A model generated the notes under the pieces. That model searched no databases. It saw nothing but the letters and a program-made list of their open reading frames with translations, and was not told the DNA's origin. Shown here in pieces: positions 28,676 to 38,754 of a stretch of DNA of 64,000 nucleotides (position 1 is its first letter; every line of letters begins with the position of its first letter). The translations under genes were made by a program, and so were the position numbers. The stretch comes from Bacteroidota bacterium (GTDB taxonomy: Bacteria; Bacteroidota; Ignavibacteria; Ignavibacteriales; Ignavibacteriaceae): the NCBI GenBank assembly GCA_021815405.1, contig JAKAGV010000009.1, positions 62,001 through 126,000 on the forward strand, written 5' to 3'.

Positions 28676-30364
28676 TTATTTTAGAAGCACCATTTTCTTT
28701 GTTAAAGCATTATTACCGGATTCTAGCCTATACAGATAAACTCCGCTTGCCAGGTTTGAAGCGTTGAAATCTATTGAGTAGTTTCCTGGCTTTTGATATT
28801 GATTAACCAAAGTAGCGACTTCTTGCCCTAATATATTATATATTTTAAGGGTAACTAAAGCACCCTTTGTAATACTGTATTTAATATTTGTAGTCGGGTT
28901 AAATGGATTCGGGTAGTTTTGGTTTAAGCTAAACTCTGCAGGAATGCCATTATTTGTTTGCTCAATACCTGTAACACCAGGGAACCAATTTAAATCACCA
29001 AGAGGTAATCCATCGCTTCCATTAAGGCTCGCACTATATTTGAAATTCTCCGGTACAGGATATCCTTGCGTTTGAGCCCAGTTACTCGCTACTTGACCGA
29101 ATACGTTAGCTGGATCGGTTACGTTCTGCCTCCAGAGCGGCGAGGTAGAGATTGTTCCGTTCCAGCGCGCGATTGTATACAAATTTAAACCGGCAACCAT
29201 TGGATCCACTATAGATGCTGAAAACCCTGGATCGGTATTTACGTTATTTGAAGCTGATAAGCCGGGCCAAGATGTCTTATCCGCAAACATTGCTGTGGTA
29301 TGACTGTCCATCCAGGCAGGAGGAACGATGTAATTTTTTGTTGTGTCATTGATCGACGCAATAGTGCTATCGATACTCGATTGCCAGAAATAGGCATTGT
29401 TATTTACGACAATACTTCTGCCAGCTTCCGTCCAGTTATATGGCGACTCACTGAACTGGAAAAGTGAATCAAAAACGACCACTCCCGGAGACTCGTTCCC
29501 AAGTCCACCAGCTTTAATAGAAGCGGAATCCAAACCCCAAGCATATGTGTCGTAGAAAATGTTATTCGAAATATATGCACTATCAGCCTGATATATTCGA
29601 AAAGGCATCCAGGCACATCCTACCATTGTGTTGTGATTAAATTGGAAGTATCTAAGATTATCATTGCCCCATATCCCAAAGGCGATTGCAAAGAAAGTAT
29701 TGTTGACAAATTGCAAAGTATCGGCAGCTTCGGCAAATATAATATTAGTCGGAAAGCCGGCTTGAGATTGGATATTTCGGAACTCGCAATTAGTGATATA
29801 AAAGGAGTTGCCCGAGCCGCCATAACTAATCAGGGCACCTTGTCCTGCGGTAAAATCGTCGAACACACAGTGATTGATACGTATCGACGAACCTACTGGA
29901 ATCCCGTCTAAGAGCCTGTCGTCTCCGGCCGTTATTAATCCATCGGGTCGTTTGCCCAGGAAGTAAAGATTATCGAGGTTAAGGTTCCCTTCCAGGTTCT
30001 CAGTAAAACGAGCGGGTGTCGAGTTGTCTTGAAGAATATAAGGTTCAATCACCGGAGGCATACCGGTGATGGGGTTGTTCTTCCCGATTATAGTGAGCGT
30101 TACACCATTGAAATTGGCAGCCATGTTAATCGTAGCGGTAAAGAAATACGTTGTGTCTTGGGTTCCAGTTAGCACGTAAACTCGATTGGGATCCTTCCGG
30201 GCTCCTGTATCAGTGGTATCTCCTGCTATGACATTATTAATATTACCCGGCGGAAGCGGCGATATATAAAGGGTATCCGACGAGGTTTGGGCAAATGCCG
30301 AACCTGACACAATGTACAGTACCGCACTCGCAGTAAATAACATTATGGCAATAATCTTTTTCAT
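28676..30364 (-). CDS. Secreted right-handed beta-helix protein with type-IX-like C-terminal sorting domain
   Basis: Signal peptide MKKIIAIMLFTASAVLYIVSGSAFAQ; NHCVFDDF/ITNCEFRNI/FVNNTFFAI rungs; NQNYPNPFNPTTNIKYSI...GVYLYRLESGNNALTKKMVLLK. Confidence 0.8.
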   Translation of the reverse strand: MKKIIAIMLFTASAVLYIVSGSAFAQTSSDTLYISPLPPGNINNVIAGDTTDTGARKDPNRVYVLTGTQDTTYFFTATINMAANFNGVTLTIIGKNNPITGMPPVIEPYILQDNSTPARFTENLEGNLNLDNLYFLGKRPDGLITAGDDRLLDGIPVGSSIRINHCVFDDFTAGQGALISYGGSGNSFYITNCEFRNIQSQAGFPTNIIFAEAADTLQFVNNTFFAIAFGIWGNDNLRYFQFNHNTMVGCAWMPFRIYQADSAYISNNIFYDTYAWGLDSASIKAGGLGNESPGVVVFDSLFQFSESPYNWTEAGRSIVVNNNAYFWQSSIDSTIASINDTTKNYIVPPAWMDSHTTAMFADKTSWPGLSASNNVNTDPGFSASIVDPMVAGLNLYTIARWNGTISTSPLWRQNVTDPANVFGQVASNWAQTQGYPVPENFKYSASLNGSDGLPLGDLNWFPGVTGIEQTNNGIPAEFSLNQNYPNPFNPTTNIKYSITKGALVTLKIYNILGQEVATLVNQYQKPGNYSIDFNASNLASGVYLYRLESGNNALTKKMVLLK

Positions 30365-30490
30365 TTCTGACTCCTTTCGAGTTGTTATTGTTAAGTTAGT
30401 TATTAGTATCAAACTTATCGAATACTATATAAAACAATTCGTGTAATGAAGTGCCGCAGACAAGTTATATGTATGTTAAAGCAAGAACAT

Positions 30491-31501
30491 TCAGTGTTTG
30501 CACCCACACGAACTTCCAATTACAATTTCAGTTGGGAGAACCTCAAAATGTCTTTGTCTTTTTTTATCTCTGTTTATTGCAGCCAATAAATATTTTACGG
30601 CTTTACTTCCTAGGTCATAGATCGGAACGTGTACCGTTGTTAATCTAGGCGTAAGGAATTGACTTAAATAAATATCATCGAACCCTGCAATCGCAACATC
30701 GTCCGGAATCTTAATCCCAAGCTCTTTAGCCGTTTCATAGGCGCCTAGAGCCATCATATCGTTAGCCGCAAAAATTGCATCAGGCTTGATTTTCTGATTC
30801 ATCAGAGTTGTAAAACCAATGCAACCGGTATCAACATCAAATCCTCCGTTTACTATTAATGACGGATCTCGGTTAATCTTATTCTTCTTTAGTGCACTTA
30901 AGTAACCGGCAAACCTCTCTTCGGCGTCGCAGTTGCCTTTGGGACCGTTGATCATTCCAATCTTTTTGTAATTATGAACTTTTATTAAATGTTCAACTAT
31001 ATCGTATGCGCCTTTGAAATTATCTATTTTAATCTGGTTAGTGCCGTTAAAATCTCCGCAAGTATTTACTAAAATCACAGGGGTTTTGCTTTTAGAAATT
31101 ATTTCGAAAATTCCATCTTGGATTTGAGGAGCCATTAAAATTACGCCGTCAACTCTACCGCTGCCCATAAGTTCCATGAGAGTTTCAATTAAATTCCTCT
31201 GACTATGCGAGCTTGATATTAAAACATGCCAATTGCGCTTGTATGCTTCTTCATCTATACTATGAATAAAATCCATAAAGAATTCGCCAACCAGGTCTGG
31301 TAGTACAACGCCAATAGTTTCGGTAGACTGTTTGGATAGGCTTCGGGCTATAGGATTTGGAATATAATTAAGTTCATCAACTATTTTTTGAATTTTGGCT
31401 TTAGTATCGGGTTTAACAAGGTCGCTGTTATTAAGTGCTCTGGATACAGTTGCGATAGAGACTCCCGCTTTCAGAGCTACTTTATGAATGTCGATTTTCA
31501 T
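30491..31501 (-). CDS. LacI-family transcriptional regulator
   Basis: IHKVALKAGVSIATVSRALNNSDLVKPDT HTH; sugar-binding domain with AIFAANDMMALGAY, VAIAGFDD. Confidence 0.95.
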   Translation of the reverse strand: MKIDIHKVALKAGVSIATVSRALNNSDLVKPDTKAKIQKIVDELNYIPNPIARSLSKQSTETIGVVLPDLVGEFFMDFIHSIDEEAYKRNWHVLISSSHSQRNLIETLMELMGSGRVDGVILMAPQIQDGIFEIISKSKTPVILVNTCGDFNGTNQIKIDNFKGAYDIVEHLIKVHNYKKIGMINGPKGNCDAEERFAGYLSALKKNKINRDPSLIVNGGFDVDTGCIGFTTLMNQKIKPDAIFAANDMMALGAYETAKELGIKIPDDVAIAGFDDIYLSQFLTPRLTTVHVPIYDLGSKAVKYLLAAINRDKKRQRHFEVLPTEIVIGSSCGCKH

Positions 31502-31611
31502 TTTAATAAATTGTAAAAATATTATTCAATAATTGAGTTAGTGTTTATTATTATTATACGATATCCTAATTCGCACAGATAAAACGCTGAAAGAAGCAAA
31601 GAATATAGGAA

Positions 31612-31631
31612 AAATGTAAACGTTTACATTT
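31612..31631. promoter_or_regulatory. LacI-type operator palindrome upstream of the lacI-family gene
   Basis: Perfect 20-bp palindrome AAATGTAAACGTTTACATTT. Confidence 0.85.
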
Positions 31632-31716
31632 AAACTAATAAACGAATTCCAAATTGTCAAGTTATATTTTTAATTTACAGTGTTCATGCATTATATGTCA
31701 CTACACCGGAATAAAA

Positions 31717-32526
31717 TTACCCCTTTACCCCACCGAGCATAATTCCCTTTATATAATATTTTTGGAGAGACAGAAATACAAGCACCACAGGTATTATGGT
31801 AACTACCGAGCTAGCCATCATCAGCTCTGTATCCTGGTTATGCTCGCCCATCAGGTTTGCAAGTGCAACGGGAAGAGTGTACATCGAATCGTTCGTCATT
31901 ATAATTAATGGCCAGAGAAAATCATTCCATGTTGCCATGAAGGTAAAGATCGCAAGCGTAATTAAAATCGGTTTTGCAAGAGGAAGTACAAGTGAAAAAT
32001 AAATTTTAAAGTCATTTGCACCGTCAATTTTAGCCGCTTCAATAAGGCTGTCGGGAATAGCCAGCAAATACTGTCTTATTAGAAAAATTCCGAACACACT
32101 TGCCATTCCGGGAATTATTATCGCGAGATATGTGTTTATCAATCCCATATATTTTAGCATTAAAAATAATGGAAGCATTGTTACTTGTGCCGGCACAATC
32201 ATAAAACTAAGAAGCAGTTTAAACAAGCTCTTCTCCCCAGCAAATCTATATTTTGCAAAAGCATATCCAGCCATCGAATTAATAAAGAGAGACACAATCG
32301 TTACTCCGACAGAAACTACCACACTGTTAAGAAAATAGCGGAATACATTTAGCCTTGAAAATAAATGTTTGTACTGTATAAAAGTCACTTTGTCCGGAAG
32401 AAATCTTGGCGGGTAAACGTTCGCATGCCCGTTTGCCATCAGTGAAGCGGAAATCATCCAGACAAATGGAAGGAGACATAATATTGCAGCTAATATAAGA
32501 ATTGAATAAAGTAAGGCTTTCTTCAT
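31717..32526 (-). CDS. Carbohydrate ABC transporter permease (MalG-like)
   Basis: EAAKIDGANDFKIYFSLVLPLAKPILITLAIFTFMATWNDFLWPLI; ends YYIKGIMLGGVKG. Confidence 0.95.
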   Translation of the reverse strand: MKKALLYSILILAAILCLLPFVWMISASLMANGHANVYPPRFLPDKVTFIQYKHLFSRLNVFRYFLNSVVVSVGVTIVSLFINSMAGYAFAKYRFAGEKSLFKLLLSFMIVPAQVTMLPLFLMLKYMGLINTYLAIIIPGMASVFGIFLIRQYLLAIPDSLIEAAKIDGANDFKIYFSLVLPLAKPILITLAIFTFMATWNDFLWPLIIMTNDSMYTLPVALANLMGEHNQDTELMMASSVVTIIPVVLVFLSLQKYYIKGIMLGGVKG

Positions 32527-33407
32527 AAGTTTGTCTCCCGCTGCATTTTAAGTTGAATAAGGCTGATTATTAGGATTATGATAAACAAAATAAAAGCGAG
32601 TGCAGCAGAATAGCCCATATTCCACCACATGAAGCCTTCGCGGTACATATAAAGCACAATGCTAAGTGTACTATTAAGAGGTCCGCCTTGGGTCATTACA
32701 TAAGGTTCAGCAAACAATTGAAAGTATCCTATCATCGTAATGATGCTGACAAACAGAGTCGTCGGCGCCAGCATCGGCAAGGTGATGCTCTTAAATTTAT
32801 TCCACTCTGAAGCTCCTTCAAGGTTTGCCGCTTCATACAAATCTTCGGGTATGTTTTGAAGACCGGCTATAAAAATTATCATATTGTATCCAAAGTTCTT
32901 CCAGACCGCCATTAAAATAATTGCGGGCATAGCCCACAGCGGATTACCAAGCCAATCAATTGGATGAACTCCGATAAATCCAAGAAAATAATTCAAAATT
33001 CCGAATTGAGGGTTGTAAATAAATCTCCACAAAATTGAAACAGCTACAAGTGTAGTTACTACCGGCATAAAATAAACCAGCCGAAATATTCCTTTAAACC
33101 TCACAAGCCTGGAACTTAAAAATAAAGCCGCACCAAGAGATACAGCAATTGAAAGCGGTCCGCCGACAACGACAAAATAAAAGGTGTTCTTTAGCGACTG
33201 CCAGAAAAGCGGATCTTTAAATATTTCGATGTAATTCTGCAGCCCGATAAATCTTGCGTAACTTAAATTGCCTAAGGAGTAAATATCAAAATCAGTGAAG
33301 CTCATTACTAAAGCTGCAAGTACGGGTATCAAAAAGAAAATAAAAATCGCAAGCAGTGCCGGAGATAAGAATAAGTAAGCAGCCGATATTTTACTCCGTT
33401 TGTCCAT
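32523..33407 (-). CDS. Carbohydrate ABC transporter permease (MalF-like)
   Basis: LYEAANLEGASEWNKFKSITLPMLAPTTLF EAA loop; 4-bp overlap with the next permease. Confidence 0.95.
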   Translation of the reverse strand: MDKRSKISAAYLFLSPALLAIFIFFLIPVLAALVMSFTDFDIYSLGNLSYARFIGLQNYIEIFKDPLFWQSLKNTFYFVVVGGPLSIAVSLGAALFLSSRLVRFKGIFRLVYFMPVVTTLVAVSILWRFIYNPQFGILNYFLGFIGVHPIDWLGNPLWAMPAIILMAVWKNFGYNMIIFIAGLQNIPEDLYEAANLEGASEWNKFKSITLPMLAPTTLFVSIITMIGYFQLFAEPYVMTQGGPLNSTLSIVLYMYREGFMWWNMGYSAALAFILFIIILIISLIQLKMQRETNL

Positions 33408-33416
33408 GAACTTTTT

Positions 33417-34619
33417 TTACTTCCCTTCCCTTTTTAATATCCATCTTCGTTTTGCTAAAATTAAATCTGTATCTTTATCTAAAAGCTTAAGCGCTTGTTC
33501 CGGGCTCATTATTCCTCGCGCTGCGTATTCAGCATATTGCTGAACCTTACCAGAAACAATGTGTTCCCATTCCGGCACTTTTGGCATCGGGACAACATTA
33601 TGCAACTGTTCATAAAATGCTTTAAGATATTTATTATTTGTTAAGACAGTATCCTGCCAAGCATCAATTAAAGATGGAAGGTCTGATGACATCTTAAAAA
33701 ATTGTACTTGTGAAGATTTCTCTGAAAGGAATTCGATAAGCTTCCAAGCTTCTTGTTTATGCTTTGATGCTTTAAACATTACCAGACTAGAGCCGCCAGC
33801 CAAAGAAACACCGGGATATTTATTATGATCATAAGCCGGAAGCGGCGCGGTCATCCATGAATTTTGAACCGAAGCAGGCAGTCTATCCTTAAATTCGGTA
33901 ACATTCCATGGACCCGTAATGTACATTGCAAAGAAGCCGCTTGCAAAAGCCTGATATAAATTTGAAACCAGAGTCATGTCAACCGGCGCAAGCTTTAGTT
34001 TATAAAAGTTAACAAGAAACCGGAAAGCCGTTTCAAATTGCGGGTCTTCAAAGTTCCCATAAGAATTATTATCTTTCAAGAGAGTGGCGCCAGCCTGCAT
34101 TCCAAAAATAATGAAAGGAGCCCACTCATTAGTTGGAACAAAAATAGCATACTTTTGTTGGTTCCCGTACATCTTCTTTATTTTCTTTGAAACGTCGTAA
34201 AGCTGCTCCCACGTTTTTGGAGGAGAATTATATCCGGCTTTCTTTAAGATATCGCTCCGATAAAACAGGACTCGCGTATCAACGTACCACGGTATTCCGT
34301 AAACTTTCCCATCGATAAGATTAGTCTTCCATATGCCAGGGAAAAAATTTTTTTCTTTTATTGATTTTGAATTATTAATCCACGTGTCTAAATCTTCCAA
34401 AGAATTAAGCGCAACAAACTCCGGTATCCAGGTGTTTCCAAGCTGAACAATATCCGGTGTTGTCTCGCTGGCATAAGCTGTAATTAACTTTTCATGAGCG
34501 GCAGTCCATGGTATTGCCTGTACCTTAACTCTTATGCCTGGATTGAGTTTTTCAAATTCGGTAGTTAATTTTTTAACATGTTCAGCTTCGGCACCGAATG
34601 CCCAGAAATCAATCTGCAC
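33417..34619 (-). CDS. Carbohydrate ABC transporter substrate-binding protein (probable lipoprotein; true start likely near 34709)
   Basis: VQIDFWAFGAEAEHVKKLTTEFEKLNPGIRVKVQAIPW...; in-frame upstream extension encodes a lipoprotein signal, see findings. Confidence 0.9.
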   Translation of the reverse strand: MQIDFWAFGAEAEHVKKLTTEFEKLNPGIRVKVQAIPWTAAHEKLITAYASETTPDIVQLGNTWIPEFVALNSLEDLDTWINNSKSIKEKNFFPGIWKTNLIDGKVYGIPWYVDTRVLFYRSDILKKAGYNSPPKTWEQLYDVSKKIKKMYGNQQKYAIFVPTNEWAPFIIFGMQAGATLLKDNNSYGNFEDPQFETAFRFLVNFYKLKLAPVDMTLVSNLYQAFASGFFAMYITGPWNVTEFKDRLPASVQNSWMTAPLPAYDHNKYPGVSLAGGSSLVMFKASKHKQEAWKLIEFLSEKSSQVQFFKMSSDLPSLIDAWQDTVLTNNKYLKAFYEQLHNVVPMPKVPEWEHIVSGKVQQYAEYAARGIMSPEQALKLLDKDTDLILAKRRWILKREGK

Positions 34620-34756
34620 TTTGCCGTTGCGACTCCCGCACTGCAGAGCAAAAATGGAAACTAACGCTAAAAAAATTAATTGGTAGAAAATATTTAAATA
34701 TCTTTTAATACCCTATCTCAAGTTTTTTAAGAAATAATTTTTATTAGCAGCGGTCC

Positions 34757-36655
34757 TTATTTAAGAAGGACCATTTTACCGGCATATTGTTTTCCTTCCG
34801 CTATAACATTATAAATATAAATACCTGAAGCAGCTTCATTGCCTGATTCGTCTTTCCCATTCCAGATAACTTCATTTTCTCCGACAGGAAAATCTTCATC
34901 GGCTATAGTTATAATTTTCTGACCGAGGAAATTATATATTGAAACTTCAACTCTTTCTCTTTTCGGCAAACTAAATTTAATTGATGTACTCGGATTAAAA
35001 GGATTAGGATAATTGCCTTCAAGAATAAAATTAGCCGGAGCTTTTTCTTCAGTCTTAATTCCTGTTATGTCGCTTACAAATCCAATAGAATCAAGCATCG
35101 GCTGTACTTCGGGGTTCGCCATAAAATTTTTCCATAAAAGCTGCGACCGGTAATTCTCAACCATATCTATAATCGGTCCTTCATCAATTGCAAGATAACT
35201 GCTTGCATACCAATTCTGGGTAACATTAAATGCATCTTTGAAACCAAAAGGTCCCCAGATTTCTTTACCGTACTTATGATACATATTTTTGAATGCTGCA
35301 ATTGATTCTTCCGGTGTATAAGGCATAGATGAAATTGCCGCAGTAGGAGTTATTGTTCCGTCATCATTAGTTGGGCTGTGTGCCGAGTATCCGTTCGGAT
35401 CATCACTCGCCGTTAGTCCCCATGTAACCGAATCATAACCGGCAAAATGTTTTGGATTATCTATACAGTAAGCTCTATTTATTAAAGTCATGTTTCTGTT
35501 ATTTATAAAGTAGTCTGTATACTTGTCTTTTATGCCTCTCGGGTCAAATCCTAAAAAAGAATAATGCGCAAAGAAGAGCGGACCGCCGTATGCGGGACCG
35601 ACAAACAGCGGGATGCCGTAATATGAATTCCCATTTAAATAATTGGCGCCTAATCCTGACCAGCCGACTTGATAAAAATTCTTTGAAACACTGTGTGTCG
35701 GTGAAGCGACTGCAAGCAAGTATACTATCATCGCCTCGTTATAGCCTCGTATTGCCATGTTTATTTTCCAGCCGTAATCCGGCGACCAATGCCAGTATAA
35801 AGAATAACTATCCGGACTTTGCTTATACCAATTCCAATCAACCGACTGCCAGATGTTTGTTATCATACTTCGTATGCTGTCTTCTTCTGTTGTATTTTGA
35901 TTAAAGAACTGTCGTGCTGTCAACAGTCCTTCAATCATGTAAGATGTTTCAACAAGGTCGCCGCCGTCATCGTACTGGCTGAATGGAATAACCGCACCTG
36001 TTGTTCCATTCATCCAATGCGGGAAAGCTCCGTGAAATCTATCTGCTTTTGTTGTAAGGAAATTTAAAATCTTAAGCATGCGCTGAATGCCTTGTTCTCT
36101 TGTAATAAAATCCCGGTAGATTCCGACAAGTATTGCCATTACTCCAAAGCCTGAACCGCCGATTGTTACGGTTTCTCCCGAGCCTAATCTTTCTCTTGCA
36201 AGACCTGAAACCGGATGCGCATAATCCCAAAAATATCTGAAGGTTGCTTTCTCAAGCATAGTCAACAAAGCGGTATCGGACATTACATAAGTGTATGCCG
36301 TAACAGGAGAGCTTAAACCAGATTCGTTGTTGTTTGCATCTAAAGCGGAGACGGCATAAGTAGCGGTATCACCCGGAACTCCGACGAAATCATCAAAAAT
36401 TCTGATGTCCGGAGTTGTAATTCCTATTTTGGTATAAGTAGTACCCTGCAGTTTATAAATATTGTAGCCGATAATATTTGTTTCGGGATTTGCATTCCAG
36501 GTAATATCAATATGGCTGTCGTATCCGGTTGCAGTCACTCCAGTAGGAATAGAAATAACTTTTGTCCCTAAAACTCTTCTAACTTCAGAATTCTGACCGA
36601 AACTAACTTTTACCGATAAAATTATAAACGCAAATAAAATTATCTTTCTTTTCAA
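34757..36655 (-). CDS. FN3 + GH144-like glucanase with type-IX-like C-terminal sorting domain
   Basis: FN3 (VTATGYDSHIDITWNANPETNIIGYNIYK), FRYFWDYAHPVSGLARERLGSGETVTIGGSGFGVMAI, FKDAFNVTQNWYASSYLAIDEGPIIDMVENYRS, EGNYPNPFNPSTSIKFSLP. Confidence 0.82.
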   Translation of the reverse strand: MKRKIILFAFIILSVKVSFGQNSEVRRVLGTKVISIPTGVTATGYDSHIDITWNANPETNIIGYNIYKLQGTTYTKIGITTPDIRIFDDFVGVPGDTATYAVSALDANNNESGLSSPVTAYTYVMSDTALLTMLEKATFRYFWDYAHPVSGLARERLGSGETVTIGGSGFGVMAILVGIYRDFITREQGIQRMLKILNFLTTKADRFHGAFPHWMNGTTGAVIPFSQYDDGGDLVETSYMIEGLLTARQFFNQNTTEEDSIRSMITNIWQSVDWNWYKQSPDSYSLYWHWSPDYGWKINMAIRGYNEAMIVYLLAVASPTHSVSKNFYQVGWSGLGANYLNGNSYYGIPLFVGPAYGGPLFFAHYSFLGFDPRGIKDKYTDYFINNRNMTLINRAYCIDNPKHFAGYDSVTWGLTASDDPNGYSAHSPTNDDGTITPTAAISSMPYTPEESIAAFKNMYHKYGKEIWGPFGFKDAFNVTQNWYASSYLAIDEGPIIDMVENYRSQLLWKNFMANPEVQPMLDSIGFVSDITGIKTEEKAPANFILEGNYPNPFNPSTSIKFSLPKRERVEVSIYNFLGQKIITIADEDFPVGENEVIWNGKDESGNEAASGIYIYNVIAEGKQYAGKMVLLK

Positions 36656-36675
36656 AACTTAGTTTTCCTAATTAT

Positions 36676-38751
36676 TTAAAAGCCTTCTACAACACAAAAA
36701 TCAAAATAGTTGTACGTTATCCTTTTGCCGGTATCTTTTTCAATCAGTTCTAATTCCATTTTATGAAGTTCGGTTGAAAGGCTGTTTGGAACTTGAATAT
36801 CAATTGATTCGGTTTTTATAAAGAGCATTTGATTCTCATTGAGATTTATATTTTCAATTTTACCTGCTTGGCTGCCGTTGATGGAAAATTTAAGCAGGCA
36901 ATTTTCAAATCTTTTATAAAGATCATTCATGATATAAAGATCAAAAAGAAATTTCTTTCCGGTGAAGTATTGATCCTGCCTAAGGTTTACAGAAATATAT
37001 ACCGGCTGATAGCATAGCTTAATAGTATCGTATGCTTTTTTCTTTTCGCCGAAATAATCAACAACTGCCCAGGATATTGAAGCCCAGCAGTCAATCAGCA
37101 TAAATTGAAAGATGCCGTTTATTCCGTCAAACCTTTTGCGGCGGTAAAAATCAATTGCGGTTTTTAATACTTCGGATTGATAAACTTGTGAATTTTCTAT
37201 AAACTCTTCGATAGAATTTCCCATTTTCACTTTAGCAATATTAAAAGTTTGGTCAACTTGAAAATTATGATACTCCCAAAGGCTCCATTTAGGTGGGAAT
37301 AAATTTTCTCCTCCGACAATTTTCTTCATTGAATCAAGCATTGGCAAACCCTGTGCGCCGAATTCCGTAACTAATGGTCCCATCGGTGCGGCGGCATAAA
37401 AATCTTTTTTGCCCCAGTACCAACCTTCGTATGCGTGTTCTTCATAGTTTGATGCCCTTCTTACTATTCTCGATGAGTCCTCGGTTTTGACAGCCGCTTC
37501 GAGCAGAGGGTCTAAAGTTTTTATTTGATCCCCAGGTTCATTATGACAGCACCAAACAGCAATCGAAGCGTGATTATAAAAATTACCTACCATCTCTTTA
37601 ATTTGTTTCACAGCTTCGGATTTAAATGAAAGAGACTCATCATAAGTCCATTGAAGACTGAAGTCCTGCCACACCAAAATTCCCTGCCGGTCGAATTCAT
37701 CATAAAGTTCATGCCGGTTTACATGCGCGTGAACTCTAACAATATTTATATTAGCTTCTTTTATCAATGAAGCGATTTGCTCAATCCTGTCCTTTTTAAG
37801 ATCGCTTAAAAATTGGGCTGGAATTATGTTCGTTCCTCGAAGAAATAATTTTTTACCGTTGATAAAAAACTGCTGTTTTTCATCAAGATGAATTTCGCGA
37901 ATTCCAAAAGTAATTTCTTTAGTTAAGAATTCATCAGAAGTGATTTTCAATTTATATAAATTCGCCTCACCTAAATCCCAGCTCCACCATAAAAGCGGCG
38001 ATTCGATTTCAATAAAACAATTGAATTGATTATTGCCGTATTGCACTTGACGTAATTCTTTTTTCTCAATTGTCTTTTTGGCGGGAGAAGTAATAGTAAT
38101 TGTTAATTGAATTTCTTTAGCGATTGTTTGAGAAGATAAATAATCCAAGTTTACAGAAACGGTTGCAACATTCATTTCATGATTGAGAGTTGAAGTTACT
38201 TTTATATTTTCCAAAATGATTTCGTAACCGTATTCAATAAATACATCATTCCAGATGCCGCCGGTATTTTGATCCTGACCAAACTGTTTACTGTTTCCGC
38301 CAGGTCTGCAGTCGTGGTGGCTGAAGATTCCTTTAATTAATCTTTTTCTATCCGGCCATATTTTATCGGGATCTTCAAACGGTGAAGTTACTTTTACAAC
38401 AAGAATATTTTCTTTATCAAGAAGCTTCGATATCTCAAAAGAGAATGGTGCAAAGTAGCCTTCATGGCTTCCCAAATAATTCCAATTGAACCATACATCT
38501 GAATAATAATCGATTCCTAAAAAGTTAAGTAAACTCAATCCTACATTCTTATCAATAAAGTTAAATTGTTTTGCAAACCATACTGTCCCGTTAAAATTAT
38601 GCAAACCGGCTAATTCCCAGTTTGTAGGAATAGCCATCGATTCTAAACTTTTACCGGAATTTAAAATTTCTTTAATATCCTTGATTTCTAATTCACTTTT
38701 TGAATCCCGGATAAAACTCCATTCACCGTTCAGATTTATTATATTATTCAA
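36676..38751 (-). CDS. Glycoside hydrolase family 2 protein, no signal peptide
   Basis: INLNGEWSFI; acid/base WCCHNEPGDQ; nucleophile region TEFGAQGLP. Confidence 0.87.
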   Translation of the reverse strand: MNNIINLNGEWSFIRDSKSELEIKDIKEILNSGKSLESMAIPTNWELAGLHNFNGTVWFAKQFNFIDKNVGLSLLNFLGIDYYSDVWFNWNYLGSHEGYFAPFSFEISKLLDKENILVVKVTSPFEDPDKIWPDRKRLIKGIFSHHDCRPGGNSKQFGQDQNTGGIWNDVFIEYGYEIILENIKVTSTLNHEMNVATVSVNLDYLSSQTIAKEIQLTITITSPAKKTIEKKELRQVQYGNNQFNCFIEIESPLLWWSWDLGEANLYKLKITSDEFLTKEITFGIREIHLDEKQQFFINGKKLFLRGTNIIPAQFLSDLKKDRIEQIASLIKEANINIVRVHAHVNRHELYDEFDRQGILVWQDFSLQWTYDESLSFKSEAVKQIKEMVGNFYNHASIAVWCCHNEPGDQIKTLDPLLEAAVKTEDSSRIVRRASNYEEHAYEGWYWGKKDFYAAAPMGPLVTEFGAQGLPMLDSMKKIVGGENLFPPKWSLWEYHNFQVDQTFNIAKVKMGNSIEEFIENSQVYQSEVLKTAIDFYRRKRFDGINGIFQFMLIDCWASISWAVVDYFGEKKKAYDTIKLCYQPVYISVNLRQDQYFTGKKFLFDLYIMNDLYKRFENCLLKFSINGSQAGKIENINLNENQMLFIKTESIDIQVPNSLSTELHKMELELIEKDTGKRITYNYFDFCVVEGF

Positions 38752-38754
38752 ACT

